From: Sorangium cellulosum So0157-2
Lineage (GTDB): Bacteria; Myxococcota_A; Polyangia; Polyangiales; Polyangiaceae
Direction: 5' to 3'
NCBI RefSeq assembly: GCF_000418325.1
Contig: NC_021658.1
Location: forward strand, 14,674,501-14,738,500
DNA length: 64,000 bases
Shown: positions 26,619 through 35,944 of the stretch, piece after piece
How the letters are laid out: each line of letters starts with the position of its first letter
How positions within the stretch are numbered: the stretch's first letter is position 1
Notes under the pieces: generated by a model
Database searches by the model: none
Told to the model about the DNA's origin: nothing
The model's input: the letters and a program-made list of their open reading frames with translations, nothing else
Program-made: the position numbers and the translations under genes

Positions 26619-26776
26619 CCTGGCCGCGCGCTTCGCGCCTGGCCGCGCGCTTCGCGCCTGGCCGCCTGGCCGCGCGCTTCGCGCCTGGCCGCGCGCTTCG
26701 CGCCTGGCCGCGCGCTTCGCGCCTGGCCGCGCGCTTCGCGCCTGGCCGCGCTTCACGCCTGGCCCCGCGCTGCGCG
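26619..26776. repeat. 19-bp tandem array (about 8 copies)
   Basis: Units of CCTGGCCGCGCGCTTCGCG run head to tail, with one 8-base partial unit and degenerate copies at the right end. The array lies between the start of the LON-domain gene and the end of the SDR gene. It reads as Ala/Arg/Pro in several frames and is not a gene. Confidence 0.85.
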
Positions 26777-26797
26777 CCGGCCGCCCTGCCGGCCTCG

Positions 26798-27484
26798 TCA
26801 GCCGAACATCTCGAGCGCCGAGCCGGTCACGGCGTCGGGGGCGTCGAGCGCGGCGTACACGATGAGCTGCGCCACCTCGTCGGCGCTCATCTGCGGGGGG
26901 AAGCCGCTGCCGGCGAGCATGTCGGTGTCGACCGAGCCGGGGAGCACGGCGATGGACTGGAGCCCCGTCCCGCGCAGCTCCTCGGCCAGGCTCTTCGAGA
27001 AGCCGACGAGGCCCCACTTGGAGGCGGCGTACGAGGCGTTGCCCGGGGACGCGATGGTCGAGGAGATGCTGCCGACGTGGACGAGCCGGCCGCGGCCGTG
27101 CGCCAGCATGGCCGGGAGGAAGGCGCGCGAGACGAGGTAGGGGCCGCGCAGGTTGACGGCGATCACCTCGTCCCAGGCGGCGGGCGAGGTCTCGTGGACC
27201 CGCGTCCCGCGGCGCACGATGCCCGCGTTGTTCACGACGACGCGGGGCGCGCCGAGCCACGCCACGACCTCGGCGGCGGCGCGCGCGACCTGCTCCTCGG
27301 AGGCGACGTCGCAGGGGACCGCCAGCGCGGAGACGTCGAGCCGGCGGACCTCGTCGGTCACCTCGTCGAGGCGCGGGCTCGGCCGGCCGAGCAGCGCGAC
27401 GGACAGGCCGCGGCGCGCGAGCGCGAGCGCCGTCGCGCGGCCGATGCCGCGGCTCGGCCCCGTGACGACCGCGACGCCGCTCAC
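26798..27484 (-). CDS. Short-chain dehydrogenase/reductase, pterin-related by context
   Basis: A protein of 228 residues of the classical SDR family. Seen are the cofactor motif TGPSRGIGRA near residue 8, NNAGIV near 85, and the catalytic Ser-Tyr-Lys as SISS and YAASKWG near 135-150. The GTG start overlaps the folE stop (GTGA), so both are made from one message. That linkage suggests a pterin substrate, such as a sepiapterin- or dihydromonapterin-reductase-like step, but motif evidence only shows an NAD(P)-dependent oxidoreductase. The frame is open far upstream as a shadow of folE. Confidence 0.85.
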   Translation of the reverse strand: MSGVAVVTGPSRGIGRATALALARRGLSVALLGRPSPRLDEVTDEVRRLDVSALAVPCDVASEEQVARAAAEVVAWLGAPRVVVNNAGIVRRGTRVHETSPAAWDEVIAVNLRGPYLVSRAFLPAMLAHGRGRLVHVGSISSTIASPGNASYAASKWGLVGFSKSLAEELRGTGLQSIAVLPGSVDTDMLAGSGFPPQMSADEVAQLIVYAALDAPDAVTGSALEMFG

Positions 27485-28059
27485 CGCCTGCCCCCTTCGA
27501 GCGCGGCGGCGAAGGCGAGATCGCGCTCCGGGCCCGGCTCGGCGAACACCCCGGCGACCGCCACCGTCTCGATGACCGCGCCGGCCTTGCGCTCGCCGCG
27601 GGCGATGAGGCACGTGTGGGTCAGCGTGAGCTTGCACAGGGCGCCGCGGGCGCCGAGCTCGCCGACGAGCAGGTCGACGAGCTGCCCGCCGATGCGCTCC
27701 TGCAAGGTCAGCCGCCGCGCCAGCGCGTCGAGCACGTGCGCGATCGTGCCGATGCCGGCGACCCGCGCGCCCGGCAGGTAGGCGACGACGCCGGTGCCGT
27801 GCCCCGGCAAGAGGTGGTGCGGGCACATCGTGGTCACCGAGAGATCGCGGGCGACGACGAGGCCGCGCTCGAAGGGGCCCATCTCCATCGCGCCCTCGCG
27901 GAGCACCGCGGCCGCGTCGATGGCCTCGCCCTCGATCAGGTCGTCCGCCCACGCGTCGGCGACGCGCTCGCCCGTGCCGGCGAGCTCCCCCTCGACGTCG
28001 CGCCCGAGGGCGCGGAGGAACTCCTCGATCGCCCGTGCCGCTCTCTGTCGATCGATCAC
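27481..28059 (-). CDS. folE: GTP cyclohydrolase I
   Basis: A protein of 192 residues with the FolE core. It converts GTP to dihydroneopterin triphosphate, the first step of tetrahydrofolate and tetrahydrobiopterin synthesis. Zinc ligands appear as the Cys and His of TTMCPHHLLPG near residue 80 and the Cys in LTHTCLIARGE near 150; the substrate segment reads VAYLPGARVAGIG and RLTLQERIGGQL. The family usually has a slightly different sequence around CPHH (CEHH in most bacteria), so this is a diverged branch. It overlaps the SDR gene and follows the DUF2203 gene by 10 bases. Confidence 0.9.
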   Translation of the reverse strand: MIDRQRAARAIEEFLRALGRDVEGELAGTGERVADAWADDLIEGEAIDAAAVLREGAMEMGPFERGLVVARDLSVTTMCPHHLLPGHGTGVVAYLPGARVAGIGTIAHVLDALARRLTLQERIGGQLVDLLVGELGARGALCKLTLTHTCLIARGERKAGAVIETVAVAGVFAEPGPERDLAFAAALEGGRR

Positions 28060-28069
28060 CGGGGCCCCG

Positions 28070-28519
28070 TCAGTTGAGCAGCTGCCGGCGCTTGGCCGCG
28101 GTGATCGGCTTTCGCCCGGCGTAGCCGGCCTCGAGCCCGTGGTAGTGCTCGACGGCCTGCTCGCCGTAGCGCCAGCAGAGCCAGACGAGGGCGCCGTCGA
28201 GGCGCCCGTAGAAGTCGCAGAGCCCGATCCGCTGGTCCTTCACGACCACGCCGAGCTCCTCGACCTCCTGCCACCCCGACTCGTACGCGGCGATCTTCTC
28301 CGAGAGCTGGCGCTCGCGGGCGCGCGCCAGCTCGCTGCCGCTGCGCGCCAGCTCGAGGAGCTGATCGGGCGTCGTCGCCGGGCTCTCGACGGCCTTCACG
28401 AGCTCCTGCCAGCAGCGCTCGATATCGCTCGCCAGGGCGAGCTGCCGGCTGATCAGCGACGATAGCCGGGGGACGAGCGCGTTCGCCTCTTCGATCGTCC
28501 AGATGCGGGGAGTGCTCAC
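28070..28519 (-). CDS. DUF2203 family protein
   Basis: A protein of 149 residues. The start WTIEEANALVPRLSSLISRQ and the end, with VVVKDQRIGLCDFYGRLDGA then VWLCWRYGE and YHGLEAGYAGRKPI, match DUF2203, a widespread family of unknown function. It is helical in the first two thirds and soluble. It is the first gene of an apparent operon with folE and the SDR gene, so a link to pterin or folate metabolism is possible, though not shown. Confidence 0.88.
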   Translation of the reverse strand: MSTPRIWTIEEANALVPRLSSLISRQLALASDIERCWQELVKAVESPATTPDQLLELARSGSELARARERQLSEKIAAYESGWQEVEELGVVVKDQRIGLCDFYGRLDGALVWLCWRYGEQAVEHYHGLEAGYAGRKPITAAKRRQLLN

Positions 28520-28894
28520 GGGACCTCACCTGAAGGGCGGCGCGACAACCCGGTCATGCAGGGCCGGTAAGCGGAGGAGAGTGCGGTGTCAAGGGCTTCT
28601 CCGGAAGGATCCGCCGCCGCCGGGCGCGGGGCTCCTTGGTTGAGGACGAGCCACGCGGGCTCGGCGGCAGCCGGGGCCTAGCCTCGCCTGGCCGCGCGGC
28701 GCGACGCCCGCGCCGACCCGGGCGCCGGCGGGCCCGCGGCCGCGCGCGAGCGCCCTCGCGCCGCGAACATGTCAGCCAGCGTGGTCCGCGTCGCCCCGCG
28801 CCGTGGCGGCCTCACCACACGGCAACGGGTTGCAACCGGCGTTCCGCAAGCGATAAGCTCGCGCGGCGATCGTGGCAGATTGCGAGGCCGCCGC
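28520..28894. other. Divergent intergenic region
   Basis: A 375-base spacer between the DUF2203 operon and the polyamine importer, which run in opposite directions. It should hold both promoters. No coding signal or clear operator was found. Confidence 0.5.
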
Positions 28895-29740
28895 ATGCGA
28901 CTCCGGACGATGTCGGGTATCAAGCTGTCGAATCTGCTCCTCTGCGGCTGGAGCGGGCTCGTCCTCGTTTACCTCTATCTGCCGATCCTGCTCCTCGTCG
29001 CCTACTCGTTCAACGACTCGCGGATGAGCGTGGTGTGGGAGGGGTTCACGTTCAAGTGGTATCGGCAGCTCTTTGGCGAGCTCGTCGCCCACCTGAGCGA
29101 CGAGCGTCGGTCGCCGCTCATCGAGTCGCTGAGCAACAGCGTGATCGTCGCCGCGATCACCACGGCGTTCTCGGTCGTCCTCGGCACGGCGGGCGCCTTC
29201 CTGCTCTACCGGTACAGGTTCCCCGCGCTCCGGTCGATCAGCACGCTGATCTTCATCCCCATGATCATCCCGGAGATCATCATGGGGATCAGCCTGCTCA
29301 TCTTCTTCAAGACGGTGGAGCTCGAGCTCGGCTTCACGACGGTCATCATCTCGCACATCACCTTCTGTTTCCCCTTCGTGCTCATCGCGGTCCAGGCGCG
29401 GCTCGCGGGGCTCGATCCGTCGCTCGAGGAGGCCGCGCTGGACCTCGGGGCGACGCCGCTCAAGGCGTTCTTCCTGATCATGGTGCCTTACCTTCTGCCC
29501 GCGATCGTCTCCGGCGCGCTGATGTCGTTCACGCTGTCGATGGACGAGCTCATCGTCACCTATTTCACGCGCGGGCCCAAGTCCGAGACCTTGCCGATCA
29601 AGGTGTTCGGCATGGCGAAGGTCGGTCTGAACCCGATGCTGAACACGATCTCGACCGTGTTCATCGTCGCGACCGCGATGCTCGTCGTGGTCGCCGAGTC
29701 GCTGAAGGGCACCGCGAGGCGGCCCCCCGACGAGAGCTGA
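28895..29740 (+). CDS. potC: Spermidine/putrescine ABC permease PotC
   Basis: A permease of 281 residues with six hydrophobic segments. The N-terminus has the PotC-like YLYLPILLLVAYSFNDSR; the EAA loop is EEAALDLGATPLKAFFLIMV near residue 180, and the stretch SMDELIVTYFTRGP is typical of PotC. ATG codons at 28895 and 28910 are both usable. It is the first gene of a potC-potD-potB-potA cluster, an order unlike the common potABCD. With PotB it forms the channel for polyamines through the inner membrane. Confidence 0.9.
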   Translation: MRLRTMSGIKLSNLLLCGWSGLVLVYLYLPILLLVAYSFNDSRMSVVWEGFTFKWYRQLFGELVAHLSDERRSPLIESLSNSVIVAAITTAFSVVLGTAGAFLLYRYRFPALRSISTLIFIPMIIPEIIMGISLLIFFKTVELELGFTTVIISHITFCFPFVLIAVQARLAGLDPSLEEAALDLGATPLKAFFLIMVPYLLPAIVSGALMSFTLSMDELIVTYFTRGPKSETLPIKVFGMAKVGLNPMLNTISTVFIVATAMLVVVAESLKGTARRPPDES

Positions 29741-29799
29741 AGGGGACCGACGCGCGGCGCGAGCGCCTGCGCCGGCGCAGGCAAGACAAGGAAAAGCCA

Positions 29800-30888
29800 A
29801 TGAAACGCATCTCAGCGCTCCTGATCCTGTTGTTCGTGCCCCTCGTGGCCCTGCTCGGCTGTGGGAAGAAGGAGAGCCCGGCGCCGCAGGCGGCCGCCTC
29901 GGGCAGCGGCCCCGCGCCCGAGCCGAAGGCCGGCGGCGAGCTCAACCTCTTCGGGTGGTCCGAGTACGTCCCGCAGGAGATCCTGGACGGCTTCACGAAG
30001 GAGACGGGGATCAAGGTCAACTACGAGACCTACGCCTCGAACGAGGAGATGCTGTCGAAGCTCCTCGCCGGGGGCACCCGGTACGATCTCATCCAGCCCT
30101 CGGAGTACGCGATCGAGGCGCTCATCAAGCAGAAGAAGCTCCAGCCGCTCGATCACGCCCGCATCCCGAACCTGAAGAACATCGCGCCCGCGTTCAGGAA
30201 CCAGCCGCACGACCCGGAGCTCAAGTACACGGTCCCGTGGATGGGCACGACCGTCGGCATCGTCGTCAACACCGCGAAGGTGAAGGAGCCCATCAAGGGC
30301 TACAAGGACGTGTTCCAGCCGAAGCACAAGGGGCGCATCGTGGCCCTGAACGACAACCGCGAGATGGTCTCCTGGGTGATGGTGACGATGGGGATGAACC
30401 CGAACGACGTGACGCCGGAGAACCTCGCGAAGATCAAGCCGACCCTGGCGGAGTGGATCAAGCTCGTGAAGGTGTTCGACTCCGACAGCCCGAAGACGGC
30501 GCTGCTCAACGGCGACGTCGACATCGGCGTCGTCTGGAGCGGGGAGGCGGCCCTGCTCTACCAGGAGGACAAGAAGTTCCAGTTCGTCCTGCCGATCGAG
30601 GGGACGCACAAGGCGATCGACAGCCTGGCCATCCCCGACAACGCGCAGAACAAGATCGGCGCGGAGATGTTCATGAATTACATCCTCCGCCCGGAGGTCA
30701 GCAAGATCATCTCGGACAAGTTCCCCTACACGAACCCGAACACGGAGGCGCGCGCGCTGCTCACGCCCGAGCAGCTCGCGAACCCGGCGAGCTACCCGCC
30801 CCTCGCGGGGATGGAGACCTTCCACGACATCGGGAAGGCGGCGGCGGACATCGACAAGCTGGTGACGGACCTCAAGGCGTCGCAGTGA
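29800..30888 (+). CDS. potD: Spermidine/putrescine-binding lipoprotein PotD
   Basis: A receptor of 362 residues. It has a lipobox (LVALLGC at about residue 21) instead of a plain signal peptide, then an Ala/Gly/Pro linker, then the PotD fold: LFGWSEYVPQEILDGFTKET, and a strand YDLIQPSEYAIE. Polyamine-binding acidic and aromatic residues are expected in NREMVSW and VVWSGEA, which are present. It catches putrescine or spermidine outside the inner membrane and hands it to PotBC. It lies between the two permease genes. Confidence 0.92.
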   Translation: MKRISALLILLFVPLVALLGCGKKESPAPQAAASGSGPAPEPKAGGELNLFGWSEYVPQEILDGFTKETGIKVNYETYASNEEMLSKLLAGGTRYDLIQPSEYAIEALIKQKKLQPLDHARIPNLKNIAPAFRNQPHDPELKYTVPWMGTTVGIVVNTAKVKEPIKGYKDVFQPKHKGRIVALNDNREMVSWVMVTMGMNPNDVTPENLAKIKPTLAEWIKLVKVFDSDSPKTALLNGDVDIGVVWSGEAALLYQEDKKFQFVLPIEGTHKAIDSLAIPDNAQNKIGAEMFMNYILRPEVSKIISDKFPYTNPNTEARALLTPEQLANPASYPPLAGMETFHDIGKAAADIDKLVTDLKASQ

Positions 30889-30901
30889 GCGGCGGGGCGT
30901 C

Positions 30902-31780
30902 ATGAACACGGCCACCGGGCAGGTCGTCGAGCTCCAGGGCCCCCAGCGCAAGCCGGGCGTCCGCGGGTGGCTGCTGCTCGCCCCGCTCTTGCTCTGGCTC
31001 CTCGCCTTCGTCGTGGCGCCCACCGCGATCATGCTCGTCTACAGCTTCTGCGAGCGGGACGAGCTCGGGCAGGTGGTCTTCGAGCTCTCGCTGTCGAGCT
31101 ACGCGCGCGTCCTCGACGCGACCTACCTCAAGATCCTGGTCAACTCGATCAAGTACGCCGCCATCACCACGGCGATCTGCCTCGTCGCGGGCTATCCGGT
31201 GGCGTACTTCATCGGGCGGGCCCGGGAGGGCATCCGGAACAAGCTGCTGATGCTGGTGATGGTGCCGTTCTGGACCAGCTTCCTCATCCGGACGTATGCG
31301 TGGATGTCGATCCTCAAGTCGGAGGGGCTCCTCAACGGGCTCCTGCTCTACCTGCGGATCATCTCGGCGCCGCTCGACATCATGTACACGCCGACGGCGG
31401 TGGTCATCGGCCTCGTCTATTCGTACCTGCCGTTCATGATCCTGCCGATCTACGGGAGCGTCGAGAAGCTCGACAACGCGCTCATCGAGGCGGCGTTCGA
31501 TCTCGGCGCGGGGCCGGTGTCCGCCTTCTCGCACGTCATCGTCCCGCTGACGCGGCCGGGGATCCTCGCGGGGGTCCTGCTCGTGTTCATCCCGGCGCTC
31601 GGGATGTTCGCGATCACCGATCTCATGGGCGGGTCGCGCGTGCCGATGATCGGCAACGTCATCCAGAACCAGTTCGGTCAGGCGCGCGACTGGCCGTTCG
31701 GCGCCGCGCTCGGGATGACGCTGCTCCTCTTGTTCTCGCTGTTCTTCCTGCTCGGGATGCGCAAGGAGCAGGACCGGTGA
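30902..31780 (+). CDS. potB: Spermidine/putrescine ABC permease PotB
   Basis: A permease of 292 residues with six membrane segments. The first region reads WLLLAPLLLWLLAFVVAP, and PotB-type features are VPFWTSFLIRTYAWM near residue 120 and the EAA loop IEAAFDLGAGPVSAFSHVIV near 200. The gene starts 13 bases after the potD stop and is followed by potA after 71 bases. It pairs with PotC. Confidence 0.92.
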   Translation: MNTATGQVVELQGPQRKPGVRGWLLLAPLLLWLLAFVVAPTAIMLVYSFCERDELGQVVFELSLSSYARVLDATYLKILVNSIKYAAITTAICLVAGYPVAYFIGRAREGIRNKLLMLVMVPFWTSFLIRTYAWMSILKSEGLLNGLLLYLRIISAPLDIMYTPTAVVIGLVYSYLPFMILPIYGSVEKLDNALIEAAFDLGAGPVSAFSHVIVPLTRPGILAGVLLVFIPALGMFAITDLMGGSRVPMIGNVIQNQFGQARDWPFGAALGMTLLLLFSLFFLLGMRKEQDR

Positions 31781-31851
31781 CGCGGCGCCGCGCCGCTCCG
31801 CCGCCGCTCGCCCCTCTCCCCCTCTGCTAACCGGCCCCTCAAGGTAAATCG

Positions 31852-32937
31852 ATGGACGTCATGGTCGAGCTCCGCGCGGTCACCAAGCGATTCGGCAGCT
31901 TTCAAGCGGTGAGCGAGGTCGATCTCCAGATCCAGGCGGGCGAGTTCATCACCCTCCTCGGCCCCTCGGGGTGCGGCAAGACGACGCTCCTCCGGATGAT
32001 CTCGGGGTTCGAGACGCCGACGAGCGGCGCCGTCCTGCTCGAGGGGAAGGACGTCACGCACGAGCCGCCCTACCGGCGCGACGTGAACCAGGTGTTCCAG
32101 AGCTACGCGCTGTTCCCTCACATGACCGTGCAGGAGAACATCGGCTTCGGCCTGCGGATGAAGAAGGTCCCGAAGCCGGAGATGGCCGAGCGGGTCCGCG
32201 CCGCCGTCGCGATGGTGTCGCTCGAAGGCATGGAGCAGCGCAAGCCGTCGCAGCTCTCCGGCGGGCAGCGGCAGCGGGTCGCGCTCGCGCGCGCCATCGT
32301 CTGCCGCCCGAAGGTCCTGCTCCTCGACGAGCCGCTGTCCGCGCTCGACGCGAAGCTCCGGCACGCCATGCAGGTCGAGCTCAAGGCGCTCCAGAAGAAG
32401 CTCGGGATCACCTTCGTGTTCGTGACCCACGACCAGGAAGAGGCGCTCACCATGAGCGACCGCATCGCCGTGATCAACAAGGGCCGGATCGAGCAGCTCG
32501 GCGACGCGTCGCAGATCTACCACCGGCCGAAGACCACGTTCGTCGCGAGCTTCATCGGCCAGGCCAACATCCTCCGGGCGGCCGTCCTCTCTCGGAGCGG
32601 CGCGCGCGCGCGGGTCCGCCTCGACGGCGGGATCGAGCTCCTCGTCGACGCCGAGCACCTCGCGGGCGGGGCCGAGAGCGCGCTCGTCTCGATCCGGCCC
32701 GAGAAGATCGCGCTCCGCAAGGAACGGCACGGCGATCTGGAGAACTGCTTCGAGGCGCACGTCGAGGACGAGCTGTTCAAGGGCGCCACCGACCAGCTGC
32801 GCCTCCGGACCGAGTCCGGCCTCGAGCTCACGGCCGTGGTGGCCAACGAGAGCTCCGTCCAGGCCGCGCTGCACGCCGGCGACAGGGTGTTCTGCCACCT
32901 TCACCCCGACGACATCGTCATCGTCCACGAGGGGTGA
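31852..32937 (+). CDS. potA: Spermidine/putrescine ABC ATPase PotA
   Basis: The ATPase of the importer, 361 residues. Walker A is GPSGCGKTT near residue 40, the Q loop is QVFQSYALFPHMTV, the signature LSGGQRQRVALARA near 140, Walker B VLLLDEPLSALD and the switch His VTHDQEEA near 195. The last 110 residues form the TOBE regulatory domain. ATG 31852 and a second ATG three codons in (31861) are both possible. It completes the polyamine uptake system encoded upstream. Confidence 0.94.
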   Translation: MDVMVELRAVTKRFGSFQAVSEVDLQIQAGEFITLLGPSGCGKTTLLRMISGFETPTSGAVLLEGKDVTHEPPYRRDVNQVFQSYALFPHMTVQENIGFGLRMKKVPKPEMAERVRAAVAMVSLEGMEQRKPSQLSGGQRQRVALARAIVCRPKVLLLDEPLSALDAKLRHAMQVELKALQKKLGITFVFVTHDQEEALTMSDRIAVINKGRIEQLGDASQIYHRPKTTFVASFIGQANILRAAVLSRSGARARVRLDGGIELLVDAEHLAGGAESALVSIRPEKIALRKERHGDLENCFEAHVEDELFKGATDQLRLRTESGLELTAVVANESSVQAALHAGDRVFCHLHPDDIVIVHEG

Positions 32938-33034
32938 GCCGCCGCAGGCCCGTCGGTGTGGTGACGGAGCGTCGTGAACCGCGGTTCTCATCCGGACGCG
33001 GCAGCGTGGAAGTCGGGCTCGATGGCCGCGTAGG

Positions 33035-35251
33035 ATGGAGGGCATGCTGCTTGCCAATCGGCCTCGCATGCCCCGACGGTCGCTTGCGCTTGTCGTTCCC
33101 GCGGTCTTCCTCTTCTCTTTCTCCGGCGACGCCCTCGCCGCGGGGGCGTGGCTGCCCGGCGCCGGACAGGCGTCCGTCGAGCAGCGCGTCGCCGTCGCGG
33201 CGGGGCCGGAGCGCACGACGCTCTGGACGAGCCTGCGGTTCGACGGCGCGCGCGCGTCGTGCCGGTGCCGCCGCTCGCGGCCCTCGACGCGAGCTCGGAC
33301 GCGTGGTTCGAGGCGCTCGAGGCGGCGACCGCGCCGCGCGTGCTCCCGCCCGAGGGCGTCGCCCCGTACTGCCCGGGGGACGAGGGCCCGCCGGGCCCCT
33401 TCGAGACCGTCGGGCAGCTCGCGCACGAGCCGACGCTCGAGCCGATCGAGGTGGCGGTGCTCGAAGACGCGGGCGCGGTCGCGCGCTGGGCCGAGTCGGC
33501 GGGGCTCGCGCTCTCGTCCGAGACGGCCGCGCAGCTCGGCGCGCTGCAGGGGATGCGCTTCGCGGCGGCGCGCTTCGAGGCGCCCGGCGGGCCGGCGGTG
33601 ACGCGGACGCTGCGCGTCGTCACGGGAGGCGGGGAGGCGCGCCTGCCGCTGTCCCTGGCCAGGGCGGGCGCGGGCGACGTGCGCGTGACCGCGTGGCTCC
33701 TCGGCGACGGCCGGGGCGCGCTGACGGGCGCGGCGCCGGTGACGCTGCCGCCGGCCTCGCTGAGCTGGGACGCGGGCGCGCAGCGCAGCGATTACGAGGC
33801 GCTGCGCGCCGAGGCCCTCGGCCAGGCGGGGCTCGACGGGGCGCTCGTCGAGGCCGCGGGGCACGAGGCGCTGAGCCGCCGCATCGCCCTCGGCAGCGAC
33901 AGCGTGGACAGCGTGGTCGCGGCCTATTTCGCGCGCGCGGGCGCGTACGGCGACGCCGGCGACGGCCCGGGGGCGTGCGCCGCCGTGGCCGCGGCCGCGC
34001 TGGCGTCGAGCCTCCCGGTCGCCGCGAGCTGCCCGCGCGCCGCGCTCGGCGTGGTCGACGGCGCGCTCGACTGCGCGGAGTCGCCCCGCAGGGACGAGAC
34101 GGATCCCGATCTCCTGCGGTGCGGCCCGATCGCCGACGATCTCGCGGTCGGGCTCTCCGGGCTCGCGCCGTCGTCGGTGTGGCTCACCCGCGTCTCGCTG
34201 CGGCTCGCGGCCGGGCAGTCCGGCGCGGACTGGCCGCTGACGTTCGGCGCCGGCGCGTCGGTCTCGCCGGTCGTGAGGTCCGGCGCCCTGCGCCTGGACG
34301 CGTGCTCCACCGAGACCGGCGGCGGCGGCGCGGGCGGCGATCCCGGCGGATCGTCGGGCGTGGGCGGGCCCGGGGGCCTCGGCGGCGGGCCGAGCGCCGG
34401 CGCGTCGAGCACGACCGGCGGGCCGTCGGGCGTGGATGACCCCGACGATTACTACTACGACGACGAGCCGGCCGCGGACATGGGCTGCGGCTGCGCGGGC
34501 ACCGCCGATACGGTCGTCGTGGACGACCCCGAGCCGCAGGAGGAGGACGAGTACTACGCGGGGGAGTACGAGGACGACGGCTGCAGCGGCGATACGAGCG
34601 AGACGGGATCCGAGGACGAGTATTACGCGGAAGACGACGGCTGCAGCGGCGATACGAGCGAGACGGGGTCCGAGGACGAGTACTACGCGGAGGACGACGG
34701 CTGCAGCGGGGACGGGCGTGGGCGGGCCCGGGGGCCTCGGCGGCGGGCCGAGCGCCGGCGCGTCGAGCACGACCGGCGGGCCGTCGGGCGTGGATGACCC
34801 CGACGATTACTACTACGACGACGAGCCGGCCGCGGACATGGGCTGCGGCTGCGCGGGCACCGCCGATACGGTCGTCGTGGACGACCCCGAGCCGCAGGAG
34901 GAGGACGAGTACTACGCGGGGGAGTACGAGGACGACGGCTGCAGCGGCGATACGAGCGAGACGGGGTCCGAGGACGAGTACTACGCGGAGGACGACGGCT
35001 GCAGCGGTGATGGCTGCAGCGGCGATACGAGCGAGACGGGGTCCGAGGACGAGTACTACGCGGAGGACGACGGCTGCAGCGGGGGCTCCGACGACTCCGC
35101 CGAGTCGGAGGACTGCTCGATCGCGGGCGAGCGGCAGCCGGGCGCCCGGAAGAAGCGGGGGCCGAAGCTGTCGGTCATGGCGCTCGGGGTGTTCGCGCTG
35201 ATCGCGCCGCTCCGGCGCGCGAGCCGGCCGCGGAGGGGCGGCCGGCGGTAG
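33035..35251 (+). pseudogene. DUF2330-like secreted protein with two frame changes
   Basis: A signal peptide (SLALVVPAVFLFSFSGDALA) and the start of the mature domain lie in one frame up to about 33250. The body continues in the next frame from VVPVPPLAALDASSDAWFEA at 33256, which resembles the DUF2330 motif of a Trp/Val-Pro-Val-Pro turn followed by ATAPR. Near 34713 a 358-bp tandem duplication shifts the frame again, and the C-terminus (acidic CSGDTSETGSEDEYYAEDD repeats, then a MYXO-CTERM-like hydrophobic/Arg tail) returns to the first frame, ending at 35251. Either the gene is dead or the base calls around 33245 and the duplication need checking. About 730 residues would be expected. Confidence 0.7.
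34355..35070 (+). repeat. 358-bp tandem duplication in the DUF2330-like gene
   Basis: The block starting CGGGCGTGGGCGGGCCCGGG at 34355 recurs at 34713. The copies include the Gly-rich linker, the DDPDDYYYDD segment and 60-bp acidic repeats. Since 358 is not a multiple of three, the second copy is read in a different frame. Confidence 0.85.
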
Positions 35252-35334
35252 GGATCGGGCGGGCGGCGCCGCGGCGGGCGCGGTGGCACCGGAGGGGGGC
35301 TTCCCGTGCCATACTCCCGCGGGAGGCCACGAAC

Positions 35335-35919
35335 GTGAACGCACCCGCCCGCAAGCTCTCCTTCACCTACGCCGAGTACCTCGAGCAGGAGCGGGCGAGC
35401 CCGACCAAGCACGAGTTCCTCGGCGGCGAGATCTTCGACATGGCCGGCGGCACGCCGGAGCACGCGCGGCTCGCGGCGCGGGTGACCGTGGCGCTCGGCG
35501 CGCAGCTGGCGCGGCGCCCCTGTGACGTGTTCTCGTCCGACCTCCGTGTGCGCGTCCTCGCGACGGGCCTCGCGACGTACCCGGACGTGAGCGTCGTCTG
35601 CGGCAAGCTGGCGTACGATCCGGAAGACGAGCACGCGGTCGTCAACCCGCTGGTGCTCGTCGAGGTGCTGTCGGACTCCACCGAGGCGTACGATCGGGGG
35701 GAGAAGTTCGCGCACTACCGCCGCATCCCCTCGCTGAAGGAGTACGTCCTCGTCTCGCAGGCGCACCCGCGGATCGAGGTCTTCCGGCGCAACGAGGACG
35801 ACTCGTGGACGCTCTACGAGGCCGGGCCCGGCGAGCGCGCGAGGCTCGCGTCGATCGACGGCGTGCTCGACGTCGACGAGGTCTATCGCGGCGCGCTCGA
35901 GACCGCCGCCGCCGGCTGA
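35335..35919 (+). CDS. Uma2 family endonuclease-like protein
   Basis: A protein of 194 residues of the Uma2 (DUF820) family, which has a restriction-endonuclease-like PD-(D/E)xK fold. The catalytic core is TYPDVSVVCGK near residue 85 and LVLVEVLSDSTEAYDRGEKF near 105, followed by YRRIPSLKEYVLV; these give the usual Asp, Glu-x-x-x-Ser and Lys pattern. The family is expanded in cyanobacteria and myxobacteria and its substrate is unknown. The GTG start at 35335 follows GGGAGG. It precedes moeA by 25 bases; the two may share a transcript. Confidence 0.9.
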   Translation: MNAPARKLSFTYAEYLEQERASPTKHEFLGGEIFDMAGGTPEHARLAARVTVALGAQLARRPCDVFSSDLRVRVLATGLATYPDVSVVCGKLAYDPEDEHAVVNPLVLVEVLSDSTEAYDRGEKFAHYRRIPSLKEYVLVSQAHPRIEVFRRNEDDSWTLYEAGPGERARLASIDGVLDVDEVYRGALETAAAG

Positions 35920-35944
35920 GGGGCCGGCGGTCCACGGAGCCCCG

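Noticed and set aside
28636..29799. N-terminal extension of PotD in the same frame
   Set aside because: The frame happens to be open upstream, but this part overlaps potC and is not protein-like; PotD has its own ATG and lipobox at 29800.
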